From: Denticeps clupeoides
Lineage: Eukaryota; Chordata; Actinopteri; Clupeiformes; Denticipitidae
Direction: 5' to 3'
Length of the DNA: 64,000 nucleotides
Assembly (NCBI RefSeq): GCF_900700375.1
Contig: NC_041722.1
Coordinates: forward strand, 5,874,967-5,938,966
Under the pieces are notes generated by a model. It ran no database searches. It was not told where the DNA came from and was given only the letters and a program-made list of their open reading frames with translations. The first letter of the stretch is position 1. Every line of letters starts with the position of its first letter. Shown here one piece after another: positions 32,112 through 42,845 of the stretch. The position numbers and the translations under genes are program-made.

Positions 32112-32584
32112 TATCTTAAAATTTACTCTACTCTTTTTCTATATGTCTGTGCCATGTAAATTCTTCATATGTCTTATCTTGCTGTAACTGGAGCCTCTCA
32201 TCTTTCTGTATGACGTTATGCAACGTGAAGGAGGAAGTAGACAAAATGAGTGTTTTGATGTGGAAACCAAATATGGCACAATGGCCAGAAAAGGAAAACA
32301 GGAAGCACAATGTCTGAACCTAAACAGCATGAAAACAGAACAGGACCTGACAGGAGTCCGACATCCTGGAGTGTGGACTATCTCTGGAACCGCAGAGAGT
32401 GATTAGAACCAAATTAAGACACCAACACCCTTCACCTGGTGAACGAGGTTTAGAGCATCAAGATTCGGGTGTATTAGATAGTAGTAGTCGTAGTAGTATT
32501 AGTAGCTTGTGTAATGGAAAACATTAACAGTGACAATGCTTTGGTTGAAATTAATCATGGGTTTTCTTCTTTACTACTCTGTAA
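32112..32584. other. Spacer, nothing recognised
   Basis: A short (TAG/TAGTAG)n run near 32480. No gene is supported. Confidence 0.35.
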
Positions 32585-32828
32585 AGTAAAGTGAAGTGAT
32601 TGTCACATGTGATACACAGCACATGGTGCACACAGTGAAATTTGTCCTCTGCATTTAACCCATCACCCTGAGTGAGCAGTGGGCAGCCATGACAGGCGCC
32701 TGGGGTGCAGTGCGTGGTGACGGTGCTTTGCTCAGTGACACCTCAGTGGCACCTTGGCAGATGGGGGTTTGAACCGGCAACCTTCTGATTATGGGGCCGC
32801 ATCCTTAACCGCTAGGCCACCACTGCCC
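32585..32828 (-). mobile_element. SINE family 1, near full length
   Basis: Reverse-complement copy from 'gtgaagtgattgtcacatgt' to 'ttaaccgctaggccaccact', with B-box complement GGTTTGAACC. Confidence 0.92.
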
Positions 32829-33822
32829 CTACTCTGGTACTACTTGGGGTTAAAATGTCTATGCGGTTGATTTCCAGACATCAAACACTCTCTTTTCTGA
32901 TTATAGGTTTTGAATCATACAAATTAGGGATTTAATATGATTTCAGTTTGACGTTTTTTTTGACATCAGGAAATGAAAAAACATAGGTTTTCATATCAGC
33001 AGTTTTTATTCCATAACAATTAAACATCATCCACCTGTGGGCACATCACCCACCTTTAACTAATGCTTCAGCAGTTTTTTGTAGCATTTTGTGTGTTTTC
33101 AATTTGGGTTTGTAGGTACACCTTGTGTAGTTGTTTCACAGGGAGCTATAGGAACACAAATGAAGTTGAATTTTATAATGCCATGTCTACTTAGTGTCAT
33201 TGTAAGTTGTGAATGCTGAACAATATTCCTACTGAGGAAAGCAGTGCTGTGGAGGTTGATGGACACTGTTCCTCATGAATGTGCTCTGTTGAAGATAAAG
33301 AAGCTGCAAGTTGGATTGCAGAACACTATTAACTGAAACCAGTAACTGAAAAGTTATTTTACAAAAGCGTATACCTCAACAGGCCTCTCCGCAGCTTCCC
33401 TTTCTGTGATGACTAATAAGGTGTCTTCATCAATCTCCTGTAGTGAAACAAAATTTCTCCCTTATGTCCCCATTATTAACACTTTGGAACATTAAGTGTA
33501 GGTACTTACAACAGCATGGAAGTCTGTTATAGAAGAGGCCTCCACAAAACAGATTAACTGGTAGAAGATTAGTCATCTGATTATTTCCCAGAACTGTTCC
33601 CCATTTAAAGTTTTGTTTTTGTTTTAATACACTGCATGTCTCATCACATTTGTTCTGGCTCTTAGTCAATGTGAGGCAGGAACGTCCTCGTCCTGTCTAC
33701 ACTAGGCGCTTCCACCACAAAAAAAAAACAAAAAAACATACCTGTCACGTTCCTAAGTCTTGGGGTCTCAGAAACGCAACAAGGGTGTGAAGAGGAGGAG
33801 GTCCACTGTTACACATTTAACC
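32829..33822. other. Spacer, nothing recognised
   Basis: AT-rich, without convincing coding or repeat signal. Confidence 0.35.
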
Positions 33823-34230
33823 CCCTTATTACACCTCGCACTGCACCTCGTCTACTCCGAGCCTCCAGTACTGCTCGCCTGGTCCCTCCATCTCTGAAGG
33901 TAAAAGGAAGACATTCATCTAGACTCTTCTCCGTCTTGGCCCCTCGGTGGTGGAATGAACTTCCCCTCGAGGTCAGAACAGCTCAGTCACTGAGCACCTT
34001 CAAACGACAGCTCAAGACCTTCCTCTTTAAAGAATATTTAGATTAAATTGTAATTTTCTTGTCAAACTTTGTGTACAGAATCTACAACAGAGTGAATTAA
34101 ATAGATGTATTCATAGTTGGGGTCCTAGTGAACCGGAATTGATCTCTTCATCGATGGTAACTTGAAAGCACGTTGTAAGTCGCTCTGGATAAGGGCGTCT
34201 GCCAAATGCCGTAAATGTAAATGTAAATGT
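33823..34230 (+). mobile_element. L2-type LINE 3' end
   Basis: It encodes TPRTA.R.LRASSTARLVPP and RWWNELPLEVRTAQSLSTFK, ending FKEYLD-stop. The 3' UTR finishes 'aagggcgtctgccaaatgcc' with (GTAAAT)n. It is severely 5'-truncated. Confidence 0.85.
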
Positions 34231-34554
34231 TACACATGCAACCAAACAAACGATACAAACAGGGCTTTTATTTACAGTGTGCCAACAGGTACGATAATAC
34301 AGCACACTCAGGACAGCTAACAAACATCAAAACAGCCTAAAGGAAGGGATGGGATGGGATTACAACATGGATATCTCAAAACACGCACAAGTCAACAAAA
34401 AGGGCACATAACAGGCTAACAGCTAACAGGCTAACGACAAAGGGATCTATCACACAAAGCAACAAGACACATGAATGAGATCCCCAACAACAGGTTTATT
34501 TACAGTGGGGGAAATGTGCTGAAGAAAGCAAAAACAAAAAAGGCCATCATAGGC

Positions 34555-34586
<32 letters not shown>

Positions 34587-34589
34587 ATA

Positions 34590-34624
<35 letters not shown>

Positions 34625-34847
34625 GACAAAAGATACAGATTCACTGCAAGCACACTAATGCACACTAATGCAGAAACATCAACGTGACCTTGACCCACAC
34701 GAAGGCCCCCGGCATACGATGCTGTCCCCTTAAATACACCCCACAATCATAGCCTAATTGGGTGAGCTCAAGATGTCAGAGAGGAAAAGCAGGCGGTCAT
34801 AATCAGGTCTAGATTGCTATATGTCAACATAACATATCCCCGTACAT
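34231..34847. other. Spacer with microsatellites
   Basis: Contains the (AT)n/(ACAT)n block at 34554-34624. Nothing else is recognised. Confidence 0.4.
34554..34624. repeat. (AT)n and (CATA)n microsatellite
   Basis: About 24 bases of AT repeats, then 'cacacatacatatatttaca' and seven or so CATA units. Confidence 0.9.
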
Positions 34848-35010
34848 AAGATAAGATAAACCTTTATTAGTCCCACAAGTGGGAAATTGCACAAAAACAC
34901 AGCCATATTCACAAATGACCATTTCATAAAACAATGGACATGACTCAAATCATACAAAAGAACACTTATACATTAACAAAATAAACACAGCAGACAAACA
35001 CTCCACACCC
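34848..35010 (-). mobile_element. Rex1/CR1-group LINE 3' end
   Basis: 'aagataagataaaccttta' with 'ttagtcccacaagtggga' is the reverse of the common Rex1-type end (AATAAAGGTTTATCTTATCTT). No coding part remains. Confidence 0.65.
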
Positions 35011-35512
35011 CTTACAACCCTTTTCCTGTGTCCCAAGCTGGCCTAATTGGTTACCCGCCACCTGTTTTACGGGCCTCAGCCTTCTTTTGGTTGGCTATAA
35101 TGGGCGGTCAGATTTGAACAGATCTAGAAAACTAAAATTTTAAGACATGCATATCTAAACCAGCAGTTAGGTGTGGCTTTCATATAGACAATATATTTAA
35201 TATGGCAGTGATAGAAGATTTGGCTTTTTCTTTGTTTAAAACTGCTTGTAAATCAAATGTAAAAAAAATTATCTATATTTTTAGATTTCATCTTAAGTTG
35301 CTGCCATGTAGTTTTGGCACATGTGCGTTCAAAAAAACATATGGAATATGAATGTTAAATGAGTGGAACATTCAAGGGCAAATTTTTCTTCCCCCCTCTA
35401 ATTAATACTCACGTATTGACTTGGTCTGCAATTTTCTGCCACACAAGCTCTCTCTTTTGATGATGCTGCAGTATTGCTTTATCCTTTTAAAATATGCTCA
35501 TTCTCTGCATAG
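35011..35512. other. Spacer, nothing recognised
   Basis: AT-rich. No gene or repeat is identified. Confidence 0.35.
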
Positions 35513-35703
35513 TGTGGTAGTAGCCTAGTGATAACACACTCGCCTATGAACCAGAAGACCCGGGTTCGAATCCCACTTACTACCATTGGGTCCCTGAGCA
35601 AGACACTTAACCCTAAGTTGCTCCATGGGGGGACTGTCCCTGTAACTACTGATTGTAAGTCATTCTGGATAAGGGCGTCTGATAAATTCTGTAAATGTAA
35701 ATG
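35513..35703 (+). mobile_element. SINE family 2
   Basis: TGTGGTAGTAGCCTAGTGAT, B-box GGTTCGAATCC, body 'tccctgagcaagacacttaa', and tail 'aagggcgtctgataaattct'. Confidence 0.9.
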
Positions 35704-36426
35704 CATATGCAGTCATTAAGAGATAAGAGAAGTAAGAGGCTCTAACCTTTGGTCCAGTGCTTGCCATGGTGAATCGTTATCTGTGTTCCATTGATGGGGG
35801 CTTTTTATATCCTCATGCTTGAACTCATTCTTAACCAAAACTCTGAGTTCGACAACTGAGTTCAGGTTTTGGTTTAGTTTTTTAATACTGCTTTCTGAAA
35901 CGGGCCCCTGGCCTAGACAGTTTGAGACTTTTCCTTCTGTCGCTGTTTACCAAAAACAACATTTTTACTCTTGCCATTATTCAGTTTCAGAAATGTAATA
36001 AAAAATTTAATCTTTGAACTTTTAATGTAAAATTGTGTGCAAAATAATTAATCAAAAAATACAAAGCAGTGATTTCCCAATTAACTGGGAAACAAATATG
36101 AGACAGAATGTGACGGCGGATCCTGCCAATGCGTGGAACGCCTGGGGAGGAGACAAGGAACACTGGGTGCAGGCCACGCCCTCTTTATTCCCCGAACCTG
36201 TAGCCCTCTGCTATAAAAGAGATCCTAGATCCAGTTTTCTGGGTTCCGGCATTGTAAAAGTGAAAGTTAATTGATTGTGAAATACTTCAGCATTTAACCA
36301 TCACCTTAGTGAAAGGTGGCAGCCACAAAAGGCGTGCAGGGATCAGTCTCACCTCAGCGGTTCAGGATTTTAACCCGCAACCTTCCAAATGTTGTAAAAA
36401 GTGTTGAATGCAAATATATATGTGTT

Positions 36427-36458
<32 letters not shown>

Positions 36459-36884
36459 ATATAGATTTGGTCTATATAATTATAACTGAAATAAATTAAA
36501 TTAAATGATATTCAAGATGACCGTACATCTCATTGCAATTTTTTACAAGGAGTGCCAATAATGCCGTATATATGTATAAATGCCTAAATGTGGCTTAAAA
36601 ATGTATTTATTCGTGCAGGCCCTTATGTGTGTGTTCAGTGAAAAAATATGTGTAGATAAAGCATGACATCTAATATATTCACGACACTGTGCACTTGATC
36701 ATGTTATTGTCAATAACAATACTATGAGATCTGTTTAAAAGATACCACGCCCCAGTTTCCATGACACAGTTGTCAGTATCTACAACGTTTAATTTTTTAT
36801 TTTTTTTAAACTTTCACCATATATTTTAAAATGAAAATAACCCAGGCAGACAAAAATCCAGGTGATACATGTGCACCCGTAGGT
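35704..36884. other. Spacer with a decayed SINE and a microsatellite
   Basis: Bases 36255-36395 are a badly worn reverse SINE-1 ('catttaaccatcacctta', 'ggcagccac', 'aacccgcaacctt'). Bases 36420-36462 are (GT)n/(AT)n. No gene is seen. Confidence 0.45.
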
Positions 36885-36994
36885 GGGACCGTGTGGCAGG
36901 TTTACAGCTCGTGTTGTGTAAGAGGTCCGATGTCCGGCTTTTACTTGCTGGCTTGTGGTCGCCCGTCCTGAGCGGTCAGCGCGCTGAAGGAGCG
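36885..36994 (+). promoter_or_regulatory. Candidate promoter/noncoding exon 1 of UGT gene 1
   Basis: A GC- and CpG-richer island in AT-rich DNA ends in a strong donor (GGAGCG|gtaagt at 36995). Gene 1's coding exon at 38413 has an acceptor (ttttttcag) at 38402 and needs an upstream exon. Linking the two is inference. The intron would be 1.4 kb and contain the solo LTR at 37594-37905. Confidence 0.4.
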
Positions 36995-37593
36995 GTAAGT
37001 GCGGGTGGTGTCGAGGTGTATGAATGACCGTGCTCGTCCGTCTGACCGATTTCTTCCAGTCTTCATCCAGTCGGTTTAAATATATGAAGAGATATTAAAA
37101 TATTTAATGAAATTCACAGAGGACTGGCAGACCAGGCTAGCCAATCGCAGAACTGATCGTGGTGATAAGGCAAATACAATCGAACAATCGAATAGAACTC
37201 GGTATTCAAATGTTAAATGTAGTGAGAAAATATCCTGGGGATAGAGGCATTAGGTTCCTTTTGCAGAACATAATTTGTCTACATATCTATCTAATATTAG
37301 AATAAATAAATATAGGAAGAAAAAAAGATAATCAGCATTACCGGTTTAGGAACAACCGAAAGAAGGCAGCGACATCTAGTGGCCGCAGTGAAATAAATTA
37401 GTTTAAAGCCAAGAGGTGAGTTCAAACACAAACTATTCAAAGGTCTGTATTCTTACCAGTGTTGACAGACGTACAGTAATTATCAAATTTGTATCCTAAT
37501 TTTACCTTTTGTATAATGTACGAACAATAATTCCAAATTTCCCATAATGTTTAATAATTGTATCCATTCAAATAATTTCATAAACACGACAAG

Positions 37594-37905
37594 TGTCAGG
37601 ATTGACTGCAGCTGTGCTTATCACCGGTGGCCAATCCTGACGGCGCATAAAGGACGGACATTTCCGCCCCCTCGGAAGGGACGGCATTTTCGTGGACGTT
37701 AGTGCACGTATGTGAATGTGTATTTTCAGTTCTGGCAATCGCCACACGCCTGCGGGCTCGTTTACGTTCTTTATTGTAGTTAAATGGTTTTCGGCCACCG
37801 AGACACGTTCGTTTATGTTTATTTATTGTTCATCTATAATAAAAACCCATTCCCAGCATGCCAGACCTCTGCGCTTCCTTCCCCCGTAAATCCGTAGACG
37901 TGACA
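37594..37905 (+). mobile_element. Solo LTR, 312 bases
   Basis: It starts TGTCAGGATTG and ends GACGTGACA, with the 5-base duplication ACAAG on each side (37589-37593, 37906-37910). It has an AATAAA at about 37838. The same LTR family forms the middle layer of the nest at 42707-45632. It lies in the probable first intron of UGT gene 1. Confidence 0.85.
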
Positions 37906-38412
37906 ACAAGTTACAGATCTCTGTTTTCATCTGGCTGTGCAGACATACTTGCCTTGTTTTTTATGCAGCTATCTCACGTGCCTTTACACCCAATTAATGC
38001 ACAATGTGATGCTTGGTGATGCACAAAGTAATCCATGATGAGTGGTTGAAGCATACGCAAAATCGCCATCAGACTTGCTTCGATGAATGGGAGAAGGACC
38101 CCGGTTTTACTGGGTGATTAAAACCTGTAGGTAGCACTAACAGTAAACCTTTCTGTGTAGGGACTCGCTCTACACTCCACACAGGTTTTTACAAACGTCC
38201 TGTAGGTAAAAGAGTTATACACTATAATATGCACAGTCTATGATGATGTGTGTTTGAAGCAGATTTTTTGAGCAACGTCACAATGTAAATTGGGAGTTTG
38301 CCATAATTTTAAGTTGCTGGTACGATACTTTGAGGATCTGGAAACACTGCTAATACCGTAAATGTAAACACTGATTCTCACCAGAATTGTCCATTTTTTC
38401 AGGTGCTTTGCC

Positions 38413-39990
38413 ATGAAACGTCTAGGTTCAACTGTCCTCACACTTTTTGTCATTTGGCATACCTGTGACAGCGGAAATGTGCTTGTTTATCCCATTGAGG
38501 GGAGCCACTGGATCAACATGAAGATCCTCATCGAGGCTCTGCACTCAAAAGGACACAGCATCACAGTTTTGCAATCAGATAAAAGTTGGTACATCAAAGA
38601 GGATCCACTATTCTACGAAACAATCACAGTCCCTGTGAAGGCAAGCTTGGATGAAAAAATGCTTGAAGAGGATTTTGTAAAACTTATTGACCTCCTGTGG
38701 GCAGAAGGCTCTGTAATCAATTTCCTCAGATTGTTCATTGACATGATGATGAAGTACAAAGACATTCATATTATCTTGAAAGAGATGATTGTCAACATGC
38801 TGGAGGATCAAAGGTTAATGAAGAGCCTCCGGGACCGTAACTACGATGTAGTGATCACAGATCCCTGTTGGGGAGGAGGGACAGTGCTGGCTCATTACTT
38901 AAAGCTTCCCCTTGTCTACAATGTGCGTTGGCTCACAACTGGAGAAGGGCACTTTGCCATTGCTCCTTCCCCCATTTCTTACATCCCACTTACAGGATCT
39001 GGTTTGACAGATAAGATGACTTTCATTCAGAGGGTAAAAAACATGTTATATTTTGTCTTGCTGATCATACAAGAAAGATTTACTGTAAGACCCATATACC
39101 AAGAAGTGTGTGATAAATACCTTGGTCCTGGTGCTGATTTCTATATGCTAATGCAGGCTGCAGACATTTGGCTGATGAGAGTTGACTTTGTGTTTGAATT
39201 TCCAAGACCCACCATGCCCAATGTTTTTTACATGGGTGGGTTCCAGTGTAAACCAGGAGGTCCTCTACCTCAGCACCTGGAGGACTTTGTTGAGAGCTCT
39301 GGAGAACATGGTGTCATTCTCATGTCTTTAGGATCCTTTATCAGTAAGCTTCCCAGCTCTCTAACGGATGAAATAGCTGCTGCTTTTGCTGAGCTGCCCC
39401 AGAAGGTCATTTGGAGACACACTGGGGACAAACCAGCAACCCTTGGTAACAATACTTTACTAGTCAACTGGTTACCACAGAATGATCTACTGGGACATCC
39501 TAAAGTCAAAGCATTTGTGGCACATGGAGGAACCAATGGAGTCCAAGAAGCCCTGTACCATGGTGTACCAGTCGTGGGACTTCCTTTGTTTTTTGACCAG
39601 TATGACAACCTGCTACGGTTACAAGAGAGAGGAGGGGCCAGGATTCTTTCTGGTACCAAACTGGATAAAACAGTCTTTCTTCAGGCTCTGCAGGAGGTTC
39701 TTCATGATCCATCCTACAGGGTGAACATGCAGAGGCTCTCCAGGCTGCACAAGGACCAGCCAATGAAGCCACTTGACCAAGCTATCTTCTGGATTGAGTT
39801 TGTAATGAGACACAAAGGTGCTGCTCACCTGCGGACAGAGTCCTACAAGATGCCCTGGTACGCCTACCACTCACTGGACGTCATAGGGTTCTTAGCAATC
39901 ATGGCTTTCACTGCTGTTTTTCTTACTGTTATCTGTGTCAGATGTATATGCTGCAGGCTGTGCCTGAAACGAAAATCTAAAATTGAATAA
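38413..39990 (+). CDS. UDP-glucuronosyltransferase, UGT5-type, gene 1
   Basis: Transfers glucuronic acid from UDP-glucuronate to small lipophilic acceptors in the ER lumen. It is 525 residues in one coding exon; an acceptor (ttttttcag, ending 38402) precedes the ATG by 10 bases. Residues 1-20 are a signal peptide. The catalytic His is in EGSHWINM (H32) and the partner Asp in ITDPCWGGG (D150). The UDPGT signature runs from about W353 (WLPQNDLLGHP) through FVAHGGTNGVQEALYHG to the sugar-binding D395-Q396. A transmembrane helix spans about 488-510, with a basic tail KRKSKIE of ER-retrieval type. Its N-terminal half is the most distinct among genes 1-4, but the region 39367-39580 is the same as gene 2 to my eye. 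The AATAAA signal is at 40152. Zebrafish UGT5 genes have the same single-coding-exon form. The exact ortholog cannot be set. Confidence 0.93.
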   Translation: MKRLGSTVLTLFVIWHTCDSGNVLVYPIEGSHWINMKILIEALHSKGHSITVLQSDKSWYIKEDPLFYETITVPVKASLDEKMLEEDFVKLIDLLWAEGSVINFLRLFIDMMMKYKDIHIILKEMIVNMLEDQRLMKSLRDRNYDVVITDPCWGGGTVLAHYLKLPLVYNVRWLTTGEGHFAIAPSPISYIPLTGSGLTDKMTFIQRVKNMLYFVLLIIQERFTVRPIYQEVCDKYLGPGADFYMLMQAADIWLMRVDFVFEFPRPTMPNVFYMGGFQCKPGGPLPQHLEDFVESSGEHGVILMSLGSFISKLPSSLTDEIAAAFAELPQKVIWRHTGDKPATLGNNTLLVNWLPQNDLLGHPKVKAFVAHGGTNGVQEALYHGVPVVGLPLFFDQYDNLLRLQERGGARILSGTKLDKTVFLQALQEVLHDPSYRVNMQRLSRLHKDQPMKPLDQAIFWIEFVMRHKGAAHLRTESYKMPWYAYHSLDVIGFLAIMAFTAVFLTVICVRCICCRLCLKRKSKIE

Positions 39991-40502
39991 TGTCTTCTGC
40001 AATCCCATATTTTAAAATATGTGTTTTACATTTTAAATGTTTTATTTTGCTTTTAATTTGCATTGTTTAAATATGATTAACACATTAACCCTTTCTGAAT
40101 GAAACTAGCATCCCTTAATTTACTGACTCATGACTAAATTGAATATGTATAAATAAACATTAATTAAAAGTACAAGTTTGTAGCATTGTAAAACTAAAAG
40201 GGACATTGAACTTATTAAACAACCTTTGTGATAATGGGCAGCAGTATTAATAAAATTGGCCTCCAACCTTTGAACGTTTGTGTGTAAAAGACAAACAGTA
40301 CACTGCAAAATTTCAGAAAGACAACTTTTCATTTCGTTTAATTTCTCACCAGAATCAAAGCATTTGGTCTAGCCTGTATAACATTGTCTTTCTAATATCT
40401 TGTAAAAATCATTACATAATGGAGTCAGTTCAGGACACCATTGTAAATGATGTGTATGTTTCTTTAACTGCTTTATTGACTCAGTAGAAATGCTCGGAGT
40501 TC
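39991..40502. other. Spacer between UGT genes 1 and 2
   Basis: AT-rich 3' flank with the gene-1 AATAAA at 40152. No gene or clear repeat. Confidence 0.5.
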
Positions 40503-40611
40503 TACTGGTGGAACTCATAACCACGCCTGACTGGCATATATGACAGCTTGATTTCTTTAATGAACTTCAATGACTGTTGCATATGAGAATTTTTCTGGCT
40601 GTGTGATATAG
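40503..40611 (+). promoter_or_regulatory. Promoter block and noncoding exon 1 of UGT gene 2
   Basis: TGGTGGAACTCATAACCACG with a CCACGCC motif is followed by the TATA-like CATATATGAC (40535). The 5' exon then ends TGTGATATAG|gtaaag at 40611. The same block stands before gene 3 (48281) and, decayed, before gene 4 (56601). The acceptor is at 40703, so the intron is about 92 bases. Confidence 0.7.
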
Positions 40612-40707
40612 GTAAAGTATCCTGCATGTTAAGAATAACTCAAGTAAAATATGTATTATTTTTAGATATTAAATGGCTTGTTAACTTTCTTTCATTCCTG
40701 CAGAAAA

Positions 40708-42321
40708 ATGGTTAAACCTGCCCTTCTGAATGTCATTCTATGCCCCCTTTTTGTGGCATTGATTTCCTTACTTAATCCTGTTTGCCATGGAGGAAAGGTG
40801 CTGGTGGTTCCTTTAGATTTAAGCCACTGGGTGAATATGGACATTCTGGTCAAGGCTTTGCACAGCAAAGGACATTCAGTCACTGTTGTGCGAGCCAGCA
40901 AGAGCTGGTACATCAAAGAAGAGTCCAGCTACTACAACTCCATCACAGTGTCTGTGACTGAGGGTTTTGATGAGGATTTTGTAAAACAGGTTATTTCAAA
41001 GCTCATCTCTTCGTTTAGGAGTGGGAGCTCTTTTTTGAACTTAATTAATCTGCAGCTAGAATTTTTTTCTGTAATGTCTTCAGCTCATGATGTGGTGTAT
41101 GAAATGGTAGTCAACATGTTTGAAGACAAATGCTTGATGAAAAAACTTAATGAGAGTCAGTTTGATCTGGTTCTTGCGGATCCTGGATTGGGTGCTGGTG
41201 CTATTTTGGCTTATTACCTACAGATCCCCCTTGTATTTAATGTGCGGTGGACCACAACTGGGGAAGGGCACTTTGATATTGCACCTTCACCCCTGTCCTA
41301 CATACCATTAACAGGAACAGGGTTCACAGACAAAATGACGTTTAAACAAAGGCTTAAGAACATTCTACACTACTTTCTAACCTTTTACCAAAAATATGTT
41401 TTGATTAAACCAAAGTATCAAGCAATCTGTGATAAGTATTTGCAACCAAAAGTTGACTTTTTTGAGCTTCAGCAAGCAGCTGATATCTGGTTGATGAGGG
41501 CTGACTTTGTCTTTGAATTCCCACGTCCCACCATGCCCAACGTAGTTTATATGGGTGGATTTCAATGTAAACCCTCAAATCCTCTTCCCCAAGACCTGGA
41601 AGTTTTTGTCCAGAGCTCTGGTGACCATGGCGTTATTATTATGTCTCTTGGGGCATCTGTGACACAGTTTCCTCCTGATGTAGCTGCTGATCTTTCAGAT
41701 GAAATAGCTGCTGCTTTTGCTGAGCTGCCCCAGAAGGTCATTTGGAGACACACTGGGGACAAACCAGCAACCCTTGGTAACAATACTTTACTAGTCAACT
41801 GGTTACCACAGAATGATCTACTGGGACATCCTAAAGTCAAAGCATTTGTGGCACATGGAGGAACCAATGGAGTCCAAGAAGCCCTGTACCATGGTGTACC
41901 AGTCGTGGGACTGCCTTTGTTTTTTGACCAGTATGATAACCTTCTTCGACTGCAACAGAGAGGAGCTGCAAAAATTCTTTCATTTGAAACCCTGGATAAA
42001 ACAGTCTTTCTTCAGGCTCTGCAGGAGGTTCTTCATGATCCGTTCTACAGGATGAACATGCAGAGGCTCTCCAGACTGCACAAGGACCAGCCAATGAAGC
42101 CTCTTGACCAAGCTATCTTCTGGATTGAGTTTGTAATGAGACACAAAGGTGCTGCTCACCTGCGGACAGAGTCCTACAAGATGCCCTGGTACGCCTACCA
42201 CTCACTGGACGTCATAGGGTTCTTAGCATTCATGGCTTTCACTGCTGTTTTTCTTACTGTTATCAGTATTAGATATTTGTTTTGCAGGTTCTGCCTAAAA
42301 AGAAAAATGAAATATGAATAG
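40708..42321 (+). CDS. UDP-glucuronosyltransferase, UGT5-type, gene 2
   Basis: It is 537 residues. I start at ATG 40708 because a splice acceptor (ttcctgcag, ending 40703) lies directly before it. The frame is open further upstream, but only inside the intron. The signal peptide is MVKPALLNVILCPLFVALIS. Catalytic His is in DLSHWVNM and the Asp in LADPGLGAG. The signature WLPQNDLLGHP...AHGGTNGVQEALYHG with FFDQYDN is complete, and a C-terminal transmembrane helix with tail KRKMKYE follows. Bases 41308-41518 differ from gene 4 (57417-57626) at only about three places, while the C-terminal core matches gene 1, so the gene is a mosaic. Asn-linked glycosylation sites of NxT/S type are present. AATAAA is at 42658, just before the Tc1 nest. 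Confidence 0.94.
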   Translation: MVKPALLNVILCPLFVALISLLNPVCHGGKVLVVPLDLSHWVNMDILVKALHSKGHSVTVVRASKSWYIKEESSYYNSITVSVTEGFDEDFVKQVISKLISSFRSGSSFLNLINLQLEFFSVMSSAHDVVYEMVVNMFEDKCLMKKLNESQFDLVLADPGLGAGAILAYYLQIPLVFNVRWTTTGEGHFDIAPSPLSYIPLTGTGFTDKMTFKQRLKNILHYFLTFYQKYVLIKPKYQAICDKYLQPKVDFFELQQAADIWLMRADFVFEFPRPTMPNVVYMGGFQCKPSNPLPQDLEVFVQSSGDHGVIIMSLGASVTQFPPDVAADLSDEIAAAFAELPQKVIWRHTGDKPATLGNNTLLVNWLPQNDLLGHPKVKAFVAHGGTNGVQEALYHGVPVVGLPLFFDQYDNLLRLQQRGAAKILSFETLDKTVFLQALQEVLHDPFYRMNMQRLSRLHKDQPMKPLDQAIFWIEFVMRHKGAAHLRTESYKMPWYAYHSLDVIGFLAFMAFTAVFLTVISIRYLFCRFCLKRKMKYE

Positions 42322-42680
42322 TTTCATTTGTTTGCTTCAATCTCTGTGACACAAATATAAAAGTTGAAAAATGAATCTGAACCTCGATCATTATTTTTTT
42401 TTTTATTTATTTATCTTGATTGATTTGTTCATATATAGAGCATAGATAAATATTTCAAATGTGTCCTGTTTCCTGTCACTTCATCCTCATACCAATGCTC
42501 CAGGTCCCCAGGATATTTAATTTGCTCCCCTGTCTCATCTTCTTCCTCATATCATCATTCCAGTTCGAAAAAGTATTCTCATCTGTTCTACTGTGTATAT
42601 GGGTAAACATATTAATTTCAATTGTTTATGTTCTCTATGCAAAATGCACAGAATGTGAATAAATGTTTCAAAGCATAATA
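42322..42680. other. 3' flank of UGT gene 2
   Basis: AT-rich with a T-run. It ends at the TA target of the Tc1-type element at 42681. Confidence 0.5.
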
Positions 42681-42845
42681 CAGTGCATCAGGAAAGTATT
42701 CACAGCTGTCAGGATTGGCCACAGCTGATGTTGCCAGGTGTGGCCAATCAGGACATCTTTTAAAAGCCACAGATTTTCCGCCCCTTCGGGATCTGAGGAC
42801 TGGACCTGTCAACTTTGTGTTACGTTGTCCCCCTTTATTTCCCTT

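Noticed and set aside
39270-39772. Long minus-strand open frames opposite each UGT gene (also 41562-42094, 49360-49999, 57669-58308, 62870-63079)
   Set aside because: They recur at the same place in every paralog because the sense sequence is conserved. They have no start context, splice sites or known motif, so they are shadows.
40678-40707. Upstream extension of UGT gene 2 (and likewise 56806-56820 for gene 4, 61607-61618 for gene 5)
   Set aside because: The in-frame codons lie before or across a splice acceptor and begin with non-ATG codons. The ATG after the acceptor fits the signal peptide of the paralogs.
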